From: Simmondsia chinensis
Lineage: Eukaryota; Streptophyta; Magnoliopsida; Caryophyllales; Simmondsiaceae
Reading direction: 5' to 3'
DNA length: 64,000 bases
Assembly: GCA_018398585.1 (NCBI GenBank)
Contig: JAGTTD010000011.1
Location: 16,545,346 to 16,609,345, forward strand
The translations under genes and the position numbers were made by a program. Position 1 is the stretch's first letter, and the number at the start of each line of letters is the position of its first letter. Of this stretch, positions 11,566 to 22,587 are shown one piece after another. The notes beneath the pieces are model-generated. The model did no database searches. It was not told the origin of the DNA and saw nothing but the letters and a program-made list of their open reading frames with translations.

Positions 11566-12650
11566 CTATGGTGTCGGAGGCTTTAGTCTACAGATAAGGA
11601 AGTCCATCATCTTCTGTAGGGTGGTACGTGTTTCGGTATGGAATGCTTCAAAATTTGAGATACGTGCATTCAGTTGTTCTTCTAAACGTTCGCTGACGCT
11701 CCTTCTCTTCGCGGGCCGTTGTTCCACTTCGACCTCATTAGCCCCATATCCTGTAGAATGTCCCTCTACCTCGTCTCTATCCTCATCTATTTCTATTGGT
11801 CTTCTGCCTCCTCTTTGTTTCTTTACCCGTATACCATCTTGATTGAGTTCAAACCCTGTCACAGTTGAGTCATTTGTCAAAGATGATGTATTTAATGTGC
11901 ATTGGAACACACGGGTAAGAAGCATGCCATAAGCGGGATTAATATTCCTCGTATGGATATGAAGCATGAATTTTACGACTAAATCCCCAAGGTTAATCCT
12001 TTGGCCATTAAGAAGGCGAGACAAAAGAAATAAATGCAAGTGAGAGACCAAGTCGACGCCACCCGATCTAGGAGTGATGTTCAAACAAATCAATTTATGT
12101 GCAAATCTAAGAACCACTCCTAGATCATTTGAGTTCGGCTTTTTCGGGTTAGAAATTGGTAATCCACCCCAGACTTGTTGAATCATGGTGTGGCGTTCTT
12201 TTTCTAGGATCGGGAAGTGGTGAGGATCGGGAAGTGGTTAATTTCGGGGGGGCAATTTGTTATCATCCTTTTCTTCACGATCAAAACCAAGCAATTTATT
12301 GATAATCGTCGCATTGATTTTGATTTTTTTTGTCCTGCCAATTTTGAGGACAATTGAAGAGGATCATTTCCAAAAATTTTTAGATTGGCATAAAATTTAC
12401 GTACCAGAGCCGGGTATATCAGTTCCTTTATACTGCAAATTTCAACCCAACCAACACCTTGAAACAAATTATACAATTGCTCCAAGTTGTGTAGCTTAAC
12501 CCATTCCCAATCCACGAATCTACCAAATAACACTTCTTTCGTGGAGAAAGGGTTAGAGGAAACTACCGAAGCACGACCCTAGGAAGTTTCAACTTCCTTT
12601 GTCCCAGACCTCCTTTTTGACATAGATTCGGACCTCTTTGTGAGACCCAT
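11566..12650 (-). pseudogene. Unit A: putative plant transposon protein (PF20167-like), broken
   Basis: The likely start is the ATG at 12650, encoding a Lys/Arg-rich leader (TKRSESMSKRRSGTKEVE). An in-frame TAG at 12579-12581 follows; unit D has CAG at the same place. The main domain then reads EVLFGRFVDWEWVKLHNLEQ...YPALVRKFYANLKIFGNDP, the pattern I associate with the 'putative plant transposon protein' family PF20167. A frameshift lies between about 12204 and 12186. The C-terminal half (NSNDLGVVLRFAHKLICLN...) continues to a basic tail with KKQRGGRRP and PAKRRS, a coiled-coil-like segment, and a stop at 11566. The biochemical role of the family is unknown. The promoter and array lie directly upstream (12790-13345). 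Unit D carries the best-matching paralogue. Confidence 0.75.
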
Positions 12651-12789
12651 GACATTTTCCTACAAGAAATTAACGAAATTTCGTGGTAGGATTAGAGTTT
12701 GAGAATGAGATAGGACTCTTACCAAAAATCATAAGGTTTTGATTTTCAAAGGTGTATAGAAACTTTCTTTTTAATAAAAATTATTTTAT

Positions 12790-12911
12790 GTACCTGAGAG
12801 AAGTGGACTTTGTTAAGATCTTGAGTGGTGGAAGCAGCTATGGTTCGAGGGAGCAGAAAGAGAAGTAAAAGAAGCGAGGAAGAGGAGTTAGGGCTTCGAT
12901 ATTTATGTAAA
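12790..12911 (-). promoter_or_regulatory. Unit A promoter and 5' UTR (TATA and CT-rich leader)
   Basis: On the minus strand TTACATAAATATC (12899-12911) is a TATA-box candidate next to the last array palindromes. It is followed by CTCGAACC/CCTCGAACCATAG-type leader sequence and ACTCAAGATCTTAACAAAGT. A GT donor (AG|GTACATAA) lies near 12793, so the first intron probably precedes the ATG at 12650. The same order recurs in units B, C, D and G. Confidence 0.6.
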
Positions 12912-12917
12912 GACAAC

Positions 12918-13345
12918 TGTGTTGACACCCAAAATTTGTGTGTCGACACATGGGACATTGTGGCGCTGAGTACATTAGTGGATAATTTGGGTACTTGTGG
13001 TAAGAATCTAAGTACGTGATATGTATGTCGACACAAATAAAAAGAGTACCAACACAAGCTTCTTGCTGTAATAAGTGTGTCGACACCGACATATTATAAG
13101 TCGACACACAACATCACCACGTATGTACCCCAACTTCACATGTACTCAAGACGAAAATCGTGTGTGTCGAAAGGTAAAATTCGTGTGTCGACCCACGTGC
13201 GTATTCAATAACCCAAATGTTATGTTCCTTTTGACTAATAATGTATTCAAAATCACTATCTACATGCTGAAAGCCACCAACATTTTTCCTTAAGGTAAAA
13301 TAACATGTGTGTTGACACACCCATTCTGTGTGTCAACATACAGAG
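12918..13345. repeat. Palindrome array A (TGTGTCGACACA / GAGTAC)
   Basis: Full or degenerate TGTGTCGACACA sites occur at about 12919, 12940, 13027, 13078, 13100, 13165, 13185, 13312 and 13330. GAGTAC, GGGTAC and AAGTAC words lie between them. The array lies between two outward-facing TATA boxes (12899-12911 minus; 13359-13367 plus). Confidence 0.8.
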
Positions 13346-13358
13346 TACAGGTAAAGCT

Positions 13359-13815
13359 CTATAAATAGCCCTCATTAGTCTTGTTCATTCTCTATCTCCT
13401 CCCCTCTCGCTCCAACCCTAAATTATATTTCAACTAAAAATATTAGCAAAGTCGTCAGTTTGTCATAAATCTCGTCCAAATTTTTATTTTAAATCATGTT
13501 TTCATTTACAATTTAACATCCAAACCTTTGATTTTTGTCAGAAATGCTTCCATTTTCACAAACCCCTACTCAAAATCAAACCACGCAAATGTTTACTTAA
13601 GTTTGCTTTCTTTACATTACTTTTCTTGCTAATATATAGAAAAAACCATCTATTTCTTTTAATATTTCATTATCCCTAACAATTTTTGGACAAATCTCAA
13701 AATTTCATCTTGCTTCACCAAACCCTGACCACAACTTCGAAATTTCTATGAACATTTTTTTTTTTGGGAACCGGAAGTCATTGGTGGCACAAAGAAGGCA
13801 GAAACTACTTCAAAG
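13359..13815 (+). pseudogene. Unit A': 5' remnant of a second PF20167-type gene, head-to-head with A
   Basis: To the right of array A, in plus orientation, there is a TATA box (CTATAAATA, 13359-13367), then a CTCTCGCTCCAACCCTAAA leader. An intron-like region follows, then GGAACCGGAAGTCATTGGTG GCACAAAGAAGGC. That last segment matches the first coding exon of units A and D, except that ATG is ATT (13780-13782). The homology stops near 13815 where a long inverted repeat begins. The copy therefore lacks a start codon and all of the conserved domain. It shows that array A served two divergent transcription units. Confidence 0.6.
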
Positions 13816-14570
13816 ATGAATCTTTTACATCCTCTACTTCATCACTCTACCCCCGTCGACCCTTTCCTTCTCATTCTCCTTTATGCATGAGTTGGGTCTT
13901 ACAGCAAATGACATTGTACGCATTATGATATATTAAAAAGAGTAACTAACAAACATGGCTTAACACTCATGTCCAACCTTGAAGATATGTATATGCAAAT
14001 TCCGATGTTATTCCATTGAAGAGGAATGCAATCCTCTTCCGGAATATTCCTTCTTCCATTGGAGTTACCGCATTGAATAATCAATGAGGTGACATGCCGC
14101 CATTGGAGTTCCTTAATTGGAGTTTTCCAGATTGTTTAATTAAGAAGGTGGCATGTCACCATTGTAATTCCTTAAAAATGTGCCCCAAATTATTTAATGA
14201 CGTAAACTCCAATGGTGACATGCCACCTCCTTGATTAAACAATTTGGGAAACCCCATTTTAGGAACTCAAATGGTGGCATGTCACCTCTTTGATTAAACA
14301 ATGTGGTAACACAAACCGAAGAAGGAATATTTCGAAAGAGGATTGCATTTCTTTTCAATGGAATAACATCGGACTTTGCATTTGCACATCTTCAAGGTAG
14401 GTCATGAGTGTTGACCCATGTATGTTATTTACCCTTTATCATATATCATAATGCATAAAATGTCATTCGCTGTAAGACCTGACTCATGTATTCGCTATAG
14501 GAGGATGAGAAGGAAGGGGTTGATTGGGGGAGAGTGGTGAAGCAGAGGAGGTATGTGATTCAAGAAGATG
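13815..14570. repeat. Long foldback inverted repeat (~755 bp, arms ~370 bp)
   Basis: The left arm (about 13815-14185) and the right arm (about 14190-14570) are imperfect reverse complements almost to the centre. Clear pairs are GGGTCTTACAGCAAATGACA (13890s) against TGTCATTCGCTGTAAGACC (14460s), and CCGATGTTATTCCATTGAAG against TTCAATGGAATAACATCGG. Near the centre, AGGTGACATGCC/GGCATGTCACCT words repeat several times. It could be a foldback MITE or a hairpin-type unit. Its left edge truncates the A' gene. Confidence 0.8.
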
Positions 14571-14867
14571 GCTGAGAGAAGTCAAGAGTGGGTTCACAAG
14601 ATGAATACTAGAAGGAATAGGTTTCGGGTAATCTTGTAATTGTAATGGCGTGCATATTGGATTTTTTTGTACATCTCTTAATTTAAATGAAATGCTGCGC
14701 ATTCGATTACGTTTGAGTGGTTGTTTATTTATGCTCTCAATCAATGCCATATGCTGATGTTAACATATAGAACTTATAATTTCACAACGCATCCATATTT
14801 GAATCACGAATTTTCGTTAAAAAACTAATTAGTTCCAATAATATAAAAAAAGAATGTACATATGCAT

Positions 14868-15240
14868 GTGTCGACACCAAAACACATGTGTCAACACATA
14901 TGTCATTGCGGTATTGAGTACTTCAGTGGATAATTTGGGTACGGTGCTTGTGAATTTGAGTACGTGAAGTTTGTGTCGACACAAGAGTTAGCCGTGTCCA
15001 CATACATTTCTTACTGCAATGCGTGTGTAAGCATCTTATTAACGAGTGTTGACACACATTTTCAGACACTAGGCATGTTACTGAGTACATCATCCGTGTG
15101 TCGACACGCTAACAGCGTCTGTTGACACGTAATATATTGTGTTATTGTATACAAGGATGGATAATTTGGGTACTCCGGTTGTGATTCTGGGTACGTGAAT
15201 GTGTGTCGACACATCTTGTTCAGGTGTTGCCACACAATGC
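14868..15240. repeat. Palindrome array B-left (TGTGTCGACACA / GAGTAC)
   Basis: Sites include GTGTCGACACC at 14868, TGTCAACACA at 14888, TGTGTCGACACAAG at 14973, GTGTTGACACAC at 15047, TGTGTCGACACGC at 15096, TGTTGACACG at 15119 and TGTGTCGACACAT at 15203. GAGTAC and GGGTAC words lie between. Unit B starts near 14800 with GAATCACGAATTTTCGTTAA, which also starts unit C at 27960. Confidence 0.8.
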
Positions 15241-15727
15241 CCACTATAAACTAACCATTTTGCCACACATTTACAAGCCTTGTTTTAGGTTTGAGTAAGT
15301 GATACTTTTGAGTAGATTACTTGTTCTGTACATATTCGTGATTTTGAGTTTATTTCCCTTGATTTTGAGATCAGCAATTATGATGTTGAGTACATATATT
15401 ATGTGACCGGCTTTGTATTGATATTCTGTTACTTTATATTTGCTTGTTATTCATAATTTGTATAGGGTATCTATTTGTGGTAATTTCAAAGTTTTTTAAG
15501 AAATCTCAATATTTCATAGTCTGAAATTTAAAAAATATATAATCATTTTGATCAAACAAAAATTATAATTTGTTGAATAATAATACAACGTAAAAATACA
15601 GTATCATCAAATAATAAGCATGAATATATTTAAAAAATAAAATTTATCATAAATTGCAAATAATACAACTACATCTATGTGGTACAACCATTTCAAAATT
15701 GTCAAATACATGAAATGGCGCTATGTC
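15241..15727. other. Gene-free AT-rich spacer in unit B
   Basis: Contains GAGTA-type words decaying out of the array and AT-rich sequence similar to 28440-28670 of unit C. No coding region is seen. Confidence 0.5.
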
Positions 15728-15935
15728 GTTCCCTCGCCCCTGATTTCTAGTTTCTTTGCGAACGTTTCCTCTCTAATGACCTCCGTCGTTATTTCAGCAG
15801 GTGAGCCACATCGACTACTCTTGCCGCCTTGCCGGTCGTGGCCAAGAGTGGTCCAAGTGGCTAACCTACTGAAGAAACAAAGGAGATGATCGAGGAGGAG
15901 ATATTCGTAAGAAAACAAAAAATGGGAGGCGATGT
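15728..15935. repeat. Foldback module B (short-arm inverted repeat)
   Basis: The left arm (about 15728-15815, TTCCTCGCCCCTGATTTC...AGCAGGTGAGCCACAT) pairs imperfectly with the right arm (about 15855-15935, GTGGCTAACCTACTGAAGAA...). The spacer is about 40 bp. Both arms are homologous to the outer arms of the larger hairpin at 28672-29212. Confidence 0.7.
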
Positions 15936-16121
15936 TTTCTTCTGCAATAAAAAAAAGGAAATGAAGATCTGGAAACGACCATAGCTCTAGTACAGAGATT
16001 TGAACTTCATCAGTTTAGCCTCTGCCAATATTAACTCATTTATCCTACATTCCATGAGACTCGGCTTCCTTTTCCCGTTCTTTGTATCATCTCTACTAAC
16101 AAGGTATGGGAAACTGGTGGT

Positions 16122-16443
16122 GGAAATTGAGAGGGTTGGGAGAGAGAAGGTTCAGATTGAGATGCAAAAGGCGTATATTAGCAAGGAGAATCGAGGAATC
16201 GAAGCGGGGAAGAAAGTTATTGGTGGTGGAAATTGAGAAAGCTGGAAGAAAGAATGTTCAGATTGAGATACAAAAGGCATATCTCATCAAGAAGAATCAG
16301 GGAATCGAAGCGGGGGAGAAGGTTGAGGATATGGCGGAAATTGAGAGGGTTGGGAGAGAGAAAGTTCAGATTGAGATGCAAAAGGCATATCTTATCAAGG
16401 AGAATCAGTGAATCAAAATGGGGAAGAAGGTTGAGGATATGGC
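16122..16443 (+). repeat. ~107-bp tandem triplication encoding a coiled-coil-like segment
   Basis: GGAAATTGAGAGGGTTGGGA starts copies at 16122, 16228 and 16336 (spacing 106 and 108 bp). Each would encode EIERVGREKVQIEMQKAY followed by LIKENQGIEAGEK, a charged coiled-coil-like peptide. The 106/108 spacing shifts frame between copies. The strand is opposite to the unit B gene start, so this part of the gene appears inverted (compare 53470-53640). Confidence 0.75.
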
Positions 16444-16509
16444 GGAGGAGTATTTGGAGGACGTTAAGAAGATAGAGCGAGAAAAGGATGAGATGAAAGA
16501 CGAGGATGA

Positions 16510-16788
16510 TTGTCCGAAAAATTTAAGGTTGATATATAATTCGCGTATCAGATCCAAAAATACTGATTCCTTCATACTACAAATTTGAAGACAACCTACA
16601 CCTTCAAACAAAATCAATAATTGCCAAAAGTTATTCATCCTAACCCAATACCAATCTACGAATCTACCAAATAGCACTTCCTTCGTGAGGAAATCATTAG
16701 GGGAATTTACTAAAGTACAACCTCGTGAAGTAGGCTCACGTTCTTTGTCTCCACATTTGTTCTTGGATGTAGTTTCGTAACTCTTCAT
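16510..16788 (-). pseudogene. Unit B: truncated PF20167-like transposon protein gene
   Basis: The minus-strand frame from the Met at 16788 has a basic leader, then TKEVLFGRFVDWYWVRMNNF, GVGCLQICSMKESVFLDL and IRELYINLKFFG. This matches the N-terminal half of the conserved domain in units A, D and G. At about 16510 the domain stops and the frame runs into the antisense of the coiled-coil repeat. Only the first third of the gene remains in sense orientation. The junction (GATGATTGTCC | GAAAAATTTAAGG) is shared with unit G, so the rearrangement predates the separation of those copies. Confidence 0.7.
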
Positions 16789-17224
16789 GCAAACCAGGAC
16801 TTCTGCTTACAAAAAAAAAAAAAAAAAAAAATTACAACATTTGAGAGAAATTCCGTGGTGGGGTTAGGGATTAGGAGTGTAAAGTGAAACTTTAAGATTT
16901 GTAAAAAATTGTTAGGGATAATGAAAGTTTACAACAAATCTATTTATAGGTGGGAAAGTGACTGTTGGGGATGACACATCAGTAATGGGGAAGAGACGCG
17001 TCCCTCAAGTGTAGCAATAGTCCCAACAGTCATCTTGGGTAGTTGTGTTGTTAATGAAGGGAAGGATGTGACCCTCAGTTTGGGTTTAATAAGAAGTTTT
17101 AGACTACATACAATGTTAGAGTTTGGGAAAAAGATGAAATCTGACAAAAAGATCTAAAGATTTTGACTGAATGTCAAAATGTTAATATGAACCCAATTTC
17201 GTAATTAAAATTAGCTAACGTACC

Positions 17225-17340
17225 TAATAGAAGTGATCACTTTGCTAAGATAGTGGGTGGTGACACATCTAGGATTCGAGAGTGAGAGAGGAGCAAACGA
17301 AATGAAGGTTGAGGAATTAGGGAATCATCTTAAATAGAGG
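17225..17340 (-). promoter_or_regulatory. Unit B promoter and 5' UTR
   Basis: On the minus strand CCTCTATTTAAG (17330-17341) is the TATA candidate, directly beside array B-right. It is followed by the CTCTCTCACTCTCGAATCCT leader and a GT donor (AG|GTACGTTAGC) near 17220. The order matches the other units. Confidence 0.6.
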
Positions 17341-17342
17341 AA

Positions 17343-17600
17343 ATGTGTGTCGACACACGAAATATTAATGTCGACATTCAATATAATCTAATTGGTGATA
17401 TTGGGTTCATGAGTATTGTATGTGGGTACCTTAGCAGTGAATAAACGGCTAGAATGTCGACACACAAAAGTACTGTGTCGACACGTAAATCATGTACTCT
17501 ATATTACAGTAAATGTACATAAGAGCATCAGCCAAGTACTCAACATCACTAGAACATATTTAGTGTCAACATATGAAATCTCTATGTTGACATACAAATA
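17343..17600. repeat. Palindrome array B-right
   Basis: TGTGTCGACACACG at 17346, TGTCGACATT at 17370, TGTCGACACACA at 17456, TGTGTCGACACGT at 17475, TGTCAACATA and TGTTGACATA near 17564-17595. GGGTAC and AAGTACTCAA words lie between. It sits immediately upstream of the unit B promoter. Confidence 0.75.
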
Positions 17601-17632
17601 TATTTTGTGGTCACGTTATTTTGTCCTTTATC

Positions 17633-17830
17633 CAAATTCAAATTTCCTTCCTTTATTCAAATTCGGAGTTCCCTCCTTTATTCAAAATCAAATTTCCTTC
17701 CCTAAAATCAAATTCAAACTTCCCCCCTTCATTCAAATTCAAATTTCCCTTTTTTATTCAAAATCAAATTTCTACCGTTCATTCAAATTCAAATGTCCCT
17801 CAGTTATTCAAATTCAAATTTCCATCATTT
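17633..17830. repeat. ATTCAAATTC-rich tract
   Basis: About eleven degenerate ATTCAAATTCAAATTTCC-type units of roughly 18-30 bp. Similar tracts lie beside arrays at 30478-30680, 38838-38900 and 50310-50355, so this is a recurring module of the family. Confidence 0.75.
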
Positions 17831-17845
17831 AATTTCCCTATTATC

Positions 17846-17857
17846 TCTATAAATAGA
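17846..17857 (+). promoter_or_regulatory. Plus-strand TATA box beyond the ATTCAAATTC tract
   Basis: TCTCTATAAATAGA is a strong TATA-like sequence facing away from array B-right. It is followed by an ACTTCACTCCATCTAAATCC leader-like sequence but no gene. It mirrors the divergent TATA boxes around array A. Confidence 0.4.
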
Positions 17858-17983
17858 ATAGCTTCGTATTTATTCATTTTAAAATTTCACTTCACTCCAT
17901 CTAAATCCTAACCACAAATACAAAATTCACTCAATTTCTTTTTTTTTTTTATTAATTGTAGTCAAATTCGTTAATTTATTACA

Positions 17984-17985
<2 letters not shown>

Positions 17986-18020
<35 letters not shown>
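17986..18020. repeat. (TA)n microsatellite
   Basis: Uninterrupted TA dinucleotides in an AT-rich stretch left of the large LTR element. Confidence 0.9.
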
Positions 18021-18024
<4 letters not shown>

Positions 18025-20054
18025 ATTATGTGTATTTTGTTTTTGTTCCATTTTTAATGTAATAAAGAAAATTTATCGTTCAGCAGTCTTAAATTTGATC
18101 ATTTATTACTTAAGTATACTAACATTTTAATATATATAATATGGTTTAACATTGTAATATATATAACAAAGAAAATTTATCATTTAACGTTTTAATTATG
18201 TGCATTTTTTTTATAAGGTTTTGATATAAGGATATTATCACTTAGACACCTTAAGGTTTGGTCATTTATCACCTAGGTATTTGATGCTTACTTTGCGTAT
18301 GCATTAACAAGTGCACTAGTAGTATCAAGTAATAAAGTAGTGAGTAAAGTATCGTTCCTACGAGGATTGTTATTGAGCAAGTACCAAAATTAGTAAATTT
18401 AACACTATTTGAAAGACTGATGATTGAGGTTTTTGATATAAACTAAATTAAAATAAAAGGAAACAAAATTTGTTTACTAAATTTTATCTAAAGTTTGCTG
18501 ATGTTTTGTGGTTTTTATGATTTAATAAAATCCAAAGCATCATATTTCATCTAGTTGCATCAATACGCCTTTCTATTCTCATTATTCAAGTTGTTATTAC
18601 GTGTCAATGGTTGAAAATCCTACTTTACAAAATATTCTCTCTCGAGCAACATTTAGCATGCTTTTTTACATATTAACCCATCACTCTCGTGCATAAATTT
18701 AAATAAGAAAAGATTTTTTAAAGCTCTATAATTTTCACTTAAAAACCACACAAATCGCGTTTATTTCTCTCGAGCATTCGCCCAATTTGTGGTGCTTATC
18801 ACCTAAGAAATCATCATAAATCTCCTCTCGGTCTCATTATGAATCATTATAGGCTTTAAATAGTGATCTAGCATTTAAAACTTATGAAGAACTTAAATAC
18901 TTCAATAACGCAATAACAAAACACTGAATACGTTGAATTAGAAATGAGCGCATATTACAATTTAGGCTACATCGTAGCCTTGGAATAAAAAAAAATTAGT
19001 TCATGATGAATTTAATATAAGAAATATTTAACACAAAATTCATGAACTTAATGAAGAGAAGGATAGAAAAGAACTTGAAGATGCAAAACTTCAAACCAAA
19101 CTTCTTCTTTTCTCCTCCTTCTTTCTTCCTATGAATTTCTACCTTATTTCTCTACTTTTGTATTTGATTTTTTTGGATTTAATGACGCTAAAACACCTCC
19201 TAAGAATCCATATTTATAGTACATAAGGTTGGAATTAAAAAAAAATACAAAAAATTACAAGCTTAAAGCTCATTGCACCTCCATTTTGCTCCTTGCTACC
19301 TAGTTCTGTAGATTTCAATAAGATGCTGATTTTTTAATTTTTTTTATTGCTTTGCACCACCAAAAATCAGCTTTAACACAAATTTTAACAAGTTAGTGAA
19401 GTGTACAAGAAGTTATTTCACCTTATTTGTTTATTTTTCCACCCAAATTTGCAAATTGAAGTAAATTGTTTACGGTTGTTGTACATTCTCTGCAGTTGCT
19501 ATTCTTGCTTATTTTTCTTCATTTTTTTTATACTTTTTCCACCCAAATCTGAGCCTTGACATCATTATTAACATTACTTTAAGTGTACGAAGCATCCTTG
19601 CACTTGATTTGCTCCTTTTGCCACACAAAATTGCAAGTTGAAGTGAATTATGATGGCTTATTGTTCATTCTCCACACTTTGCTGTTCTTGGCTGTTTTTC
19701 TTCAGATTTTTGAGCTTTACACCACTTAAATTTAGAGTTTACATCAACTTGGACATGTTAATATATTGTTTAATCCATCCTTGCACCTGATTTGTGCATT
19801 TGGCCACCCCTTTTTGCAAGTTCAAATTAATTGTGCATGAACTTGTTGTGTTCTTGCTTTAGCCATGTAAATTGTTATGTTTTGCCCCTCTTTTTTCTTT
19901 TTTCTTTTTTATTTTTTTTGATGAATCTTGCATTCACTTGTTGATGTTGATGATAAAGCCTTGCAAGATTTAACACAAAATGAGTGCTTTTGCAAAGAAA
20001 TGGCAATAGAAGCTAAAAAGAGCAAAAGTGAGCAATGGCGATACAATTTTGAGG

Positions 20055-22587
20055 GGACTCATCTGGACCGGGTTTTGGGGGGATTTTTCGCCGTGGGGTA
20101 GGGGCCGCGTGTGGCGGCACGTGGGTGGACGTACGGGGTTCGGCTTGGTGGCGGTGTGTTCGCCGGCTCCTCCACTTCCTGGTGGTGGTGCCCACTAGTC
20201 TCTCCTGTGACCGTAAGAGGGTGAAAAGAGTGAGAGAGGGTGCTAGGTTTTTCAGGTAGCTGTGAAGTAACGTAGGTCGTTCGTGGCTGTCTTCGGCAAG
20301 CCCATCACTCGTGACTAGTCCCTGGTGGTTCGCCACTCCCTTCTCGTCCTTTTGGTGGTGGTCCGACCGTGCCTGGTGGCGTGGCGGCAGCGCACGATTC
20401 ACTTTCTCTGTCCTGGGGATTTTTTGGCTCGCGTCTCCGTCTCTCACTCCAGATTTGGAACTTCATGCTCGTAAGTTGCTCATCCTCCTCCTGTGGTGTT
20501 TCCCGGTTGGTTGGGGTCCACTTGGCTGGTTTGTTGGCCGGTAGAGGGTGGTGGCGGCGCACGGTGCTTGTGTGCCTAAAACCCTAATTTCCCTCATTTA
20601 TTTGGGTTAAAAAATTCAGATTTTGCTTTCATCGTTTTCTCCAAATTTCCTTATCGCTATGGCTGAGTCGCAAGTTATGGATTACATTTATTATGAGCAT
20701 AAGTTGCATATTGTTCCTCCTAAGCATGTTGATGGTAAGGTTGTTGCAACTATTACCAATGGTAATACGGGGCCTACTGTAGAGTGATGGGATCGCACCC
20801 TTGTGGGTTGTACCGTCGGAGGTTGGGTTTTGTATTCTTGTGGTGTAGCTGTTGCAAAACTACTATGGGCTTCAAAAGGTCTTGAATTTGTTCTCTTTCA
20901 TGATAACTTGTTCTATTTCCATTTCAACACAATTGAGGCATCGGAAGAGTCCTTAGGGGTGGCCCTTGGCACCTCAAAGGCTATACTCTATATCTTGAAC
21001 GTTGGAGCGGGGAATTACCTCCGCATCATTTTCCTACCTTGCCTGTTTGGGATAAACTCTATGGCTTGCACGCATCTATGTGGACTCCGGCCGCCCTAAG
21101 CTCTGTTGCTAGCGTCGTTGGTACTCCGCTATACATGGACAAGCCTACTTTTGAGGCAACGGCGATGGATTATGCTAGGGTTTGTGTACAACTCGACGCT
21201 AAGGTAGCACCGATCAAGCAATTGCTCGTTAACTATGGAGCGGATGATTTGTTCCCTGTTGAGGTTAAGTATGAATGTCTCCCTAAGCATTGTACGACGT
21301 GCCATGTTTTTGGTCATTCATGCCAAGACCCACAAAAACCGGTCCCCATTGACAAGCCGGCTGGGAGGACCGGGAAAAACCGCCGGAAAAAGAGGAACCG
21401 CCGCCGTAAGAAAGCGGCGGCTGATGCAACTGTGGACCAAGAGGTGGTCCCGGTGACCACCACCATGGGGGGTGGCGTGGAACCCATCCTAGGGGCGGCA
21501 CAGGATGCTCCCTTGAGGGCTCGTGTTGTTGGGCCAAGGGTGGGTTTACAAGAAGGTGAGGATGGCGTTGTTAGGCCACCAATTGGCCCTGAGGTTGCTG
21601 TTGGACTAGCCGAGGTTATTCAGTCACGACTTGGGCTTACGGATGATGGACAACGGGTTGAGATTGATCGGGATGGCCCATGCGTTGCGGGCCTACCTTC
21701 CTCTACTTGGCCCACACTTCCTCTTCCTGTAGGGCCTCAATCGGGTACTCAAACTGGGCCTGTCTCACCTCCCCATGTTGCTGGGGGAGGTCTTTTGCGT
21801 TCTGGGCCTCAAGGCCCAGAACGGGGGGTGATATCTCACTCCCTAGCCCAGGGCAACCTATGCGCTGGGCCTACCGAAGCCCTAAGGGCTTCGCCCAGTT
21901 CTACCGGGCCTGTTAGGGCCTCAGTTTCGCTTGACCAGCCCAGTTCTTTGGACCGGGTTAAAGATTGGTTGGGCCTCTCAGAGAACTCCTAGCCTGGGCT
22001 GAGCTGGGTGGGTGACTGCCTAGGCCTCTCTATTCGGTTGGATGCGAGTTCACCTATCCATGAGGAGGATTTGAATGCTATGATACCAGTTGAAATAATT
22101 GACGCTCATGATAACTTAGTTGGGCTTGTGGAGCCTGATTTCTGCTGCAGTAGTGACTGAGACACGTCCTTTGTCACTGTGGGCACTGCTACTACTATTG
22201 GGCCTGAACGGTTCAGCCACAGATTGAATGTTGGAGAACTCGAGCGGCTTCGAAGAAACAGCCTCAAGTTAGCAACAAGAAATCCAAGGGCAAGAAGAAA
22301 TCCTGATTTTCTTTTTCACCTCGCTCGCTTAGGATTTACTTCGATGTATTGATGTACTCATTGTTTTTCCTTTGTTCTCACTTTTAGAGGTTTGCACTTA
22401 GAAATTTCTTTGATTTTCCTTTGTATTTCCTCTTGGTTTGCTTTTGGGGTGTTTTGCTTTCTTTTTGATTGCTTTTGTAGGCTTCGGCCGACTTGGGGTA
22501 TGCCCTCGTACTCATGTATGGACGTACATCGGTGCAATTTTTTTGATATATATACACTGACTTATCAAAAAAAAAAAAAAAAAAAAA
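20055..22587 (+). mobile_element. LINE retrotransposon with ORF1 only, poly(A) tail and 18-bp TSD
   Basis: GGCGATACAATTTTGAGG occurs at 20037-20054 and again at 22588-22605, directly after 21 A residues (22567-22587). These are the signs of a target-primed insertion on the plus strand. The body has a GC-rich 5' region (20055-20640), an ORF1-like region (20659-21992), and a 3' part with no endonuclease or reverse transcriptase. The complete TSD and tail mean it inserted as this short internally deleted form. Confidence 0.88.
20659..21992 (+). pseudogene. LINE ORF1-like protein (DUF4283 type), broken
   Basis: The start is the ATG at 20659 (MAESQVMDYIYYEHKL...). A TGA lies at 20785-20787. The frame then continues with RTLVGCTVGGWVLYSCGVAV, LLWASKGLEFVLFHDNLFYF, and shifts frame around 21030-21090. 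It goes on with LPVWDKLYGLHASMWTPAAL, VASVVGTPLYMDK, YARVCVQLDAKV and VEVKYECLPKHCTTCHVFGH. This matches the DUF4283 domain followed by a zinc-knuckle-like CxxC...H...C segment of plant LINE ORF1 proteins, which bind element RNA. A Lys/Arg-rich stretch (KNRRKKRNRRRKKA) and a Gly/Pro-rich tail follow, to a TAG at 21990-21992. Confidence 0.75.

Noticed and set aside
20659..21992. DUF4283/zinc-knuckle host gene
   Set aside because: The region lies between an 18-bp TSD and a poly(A) tail and contains a stop and frameshift, so it is LINE ORF1.
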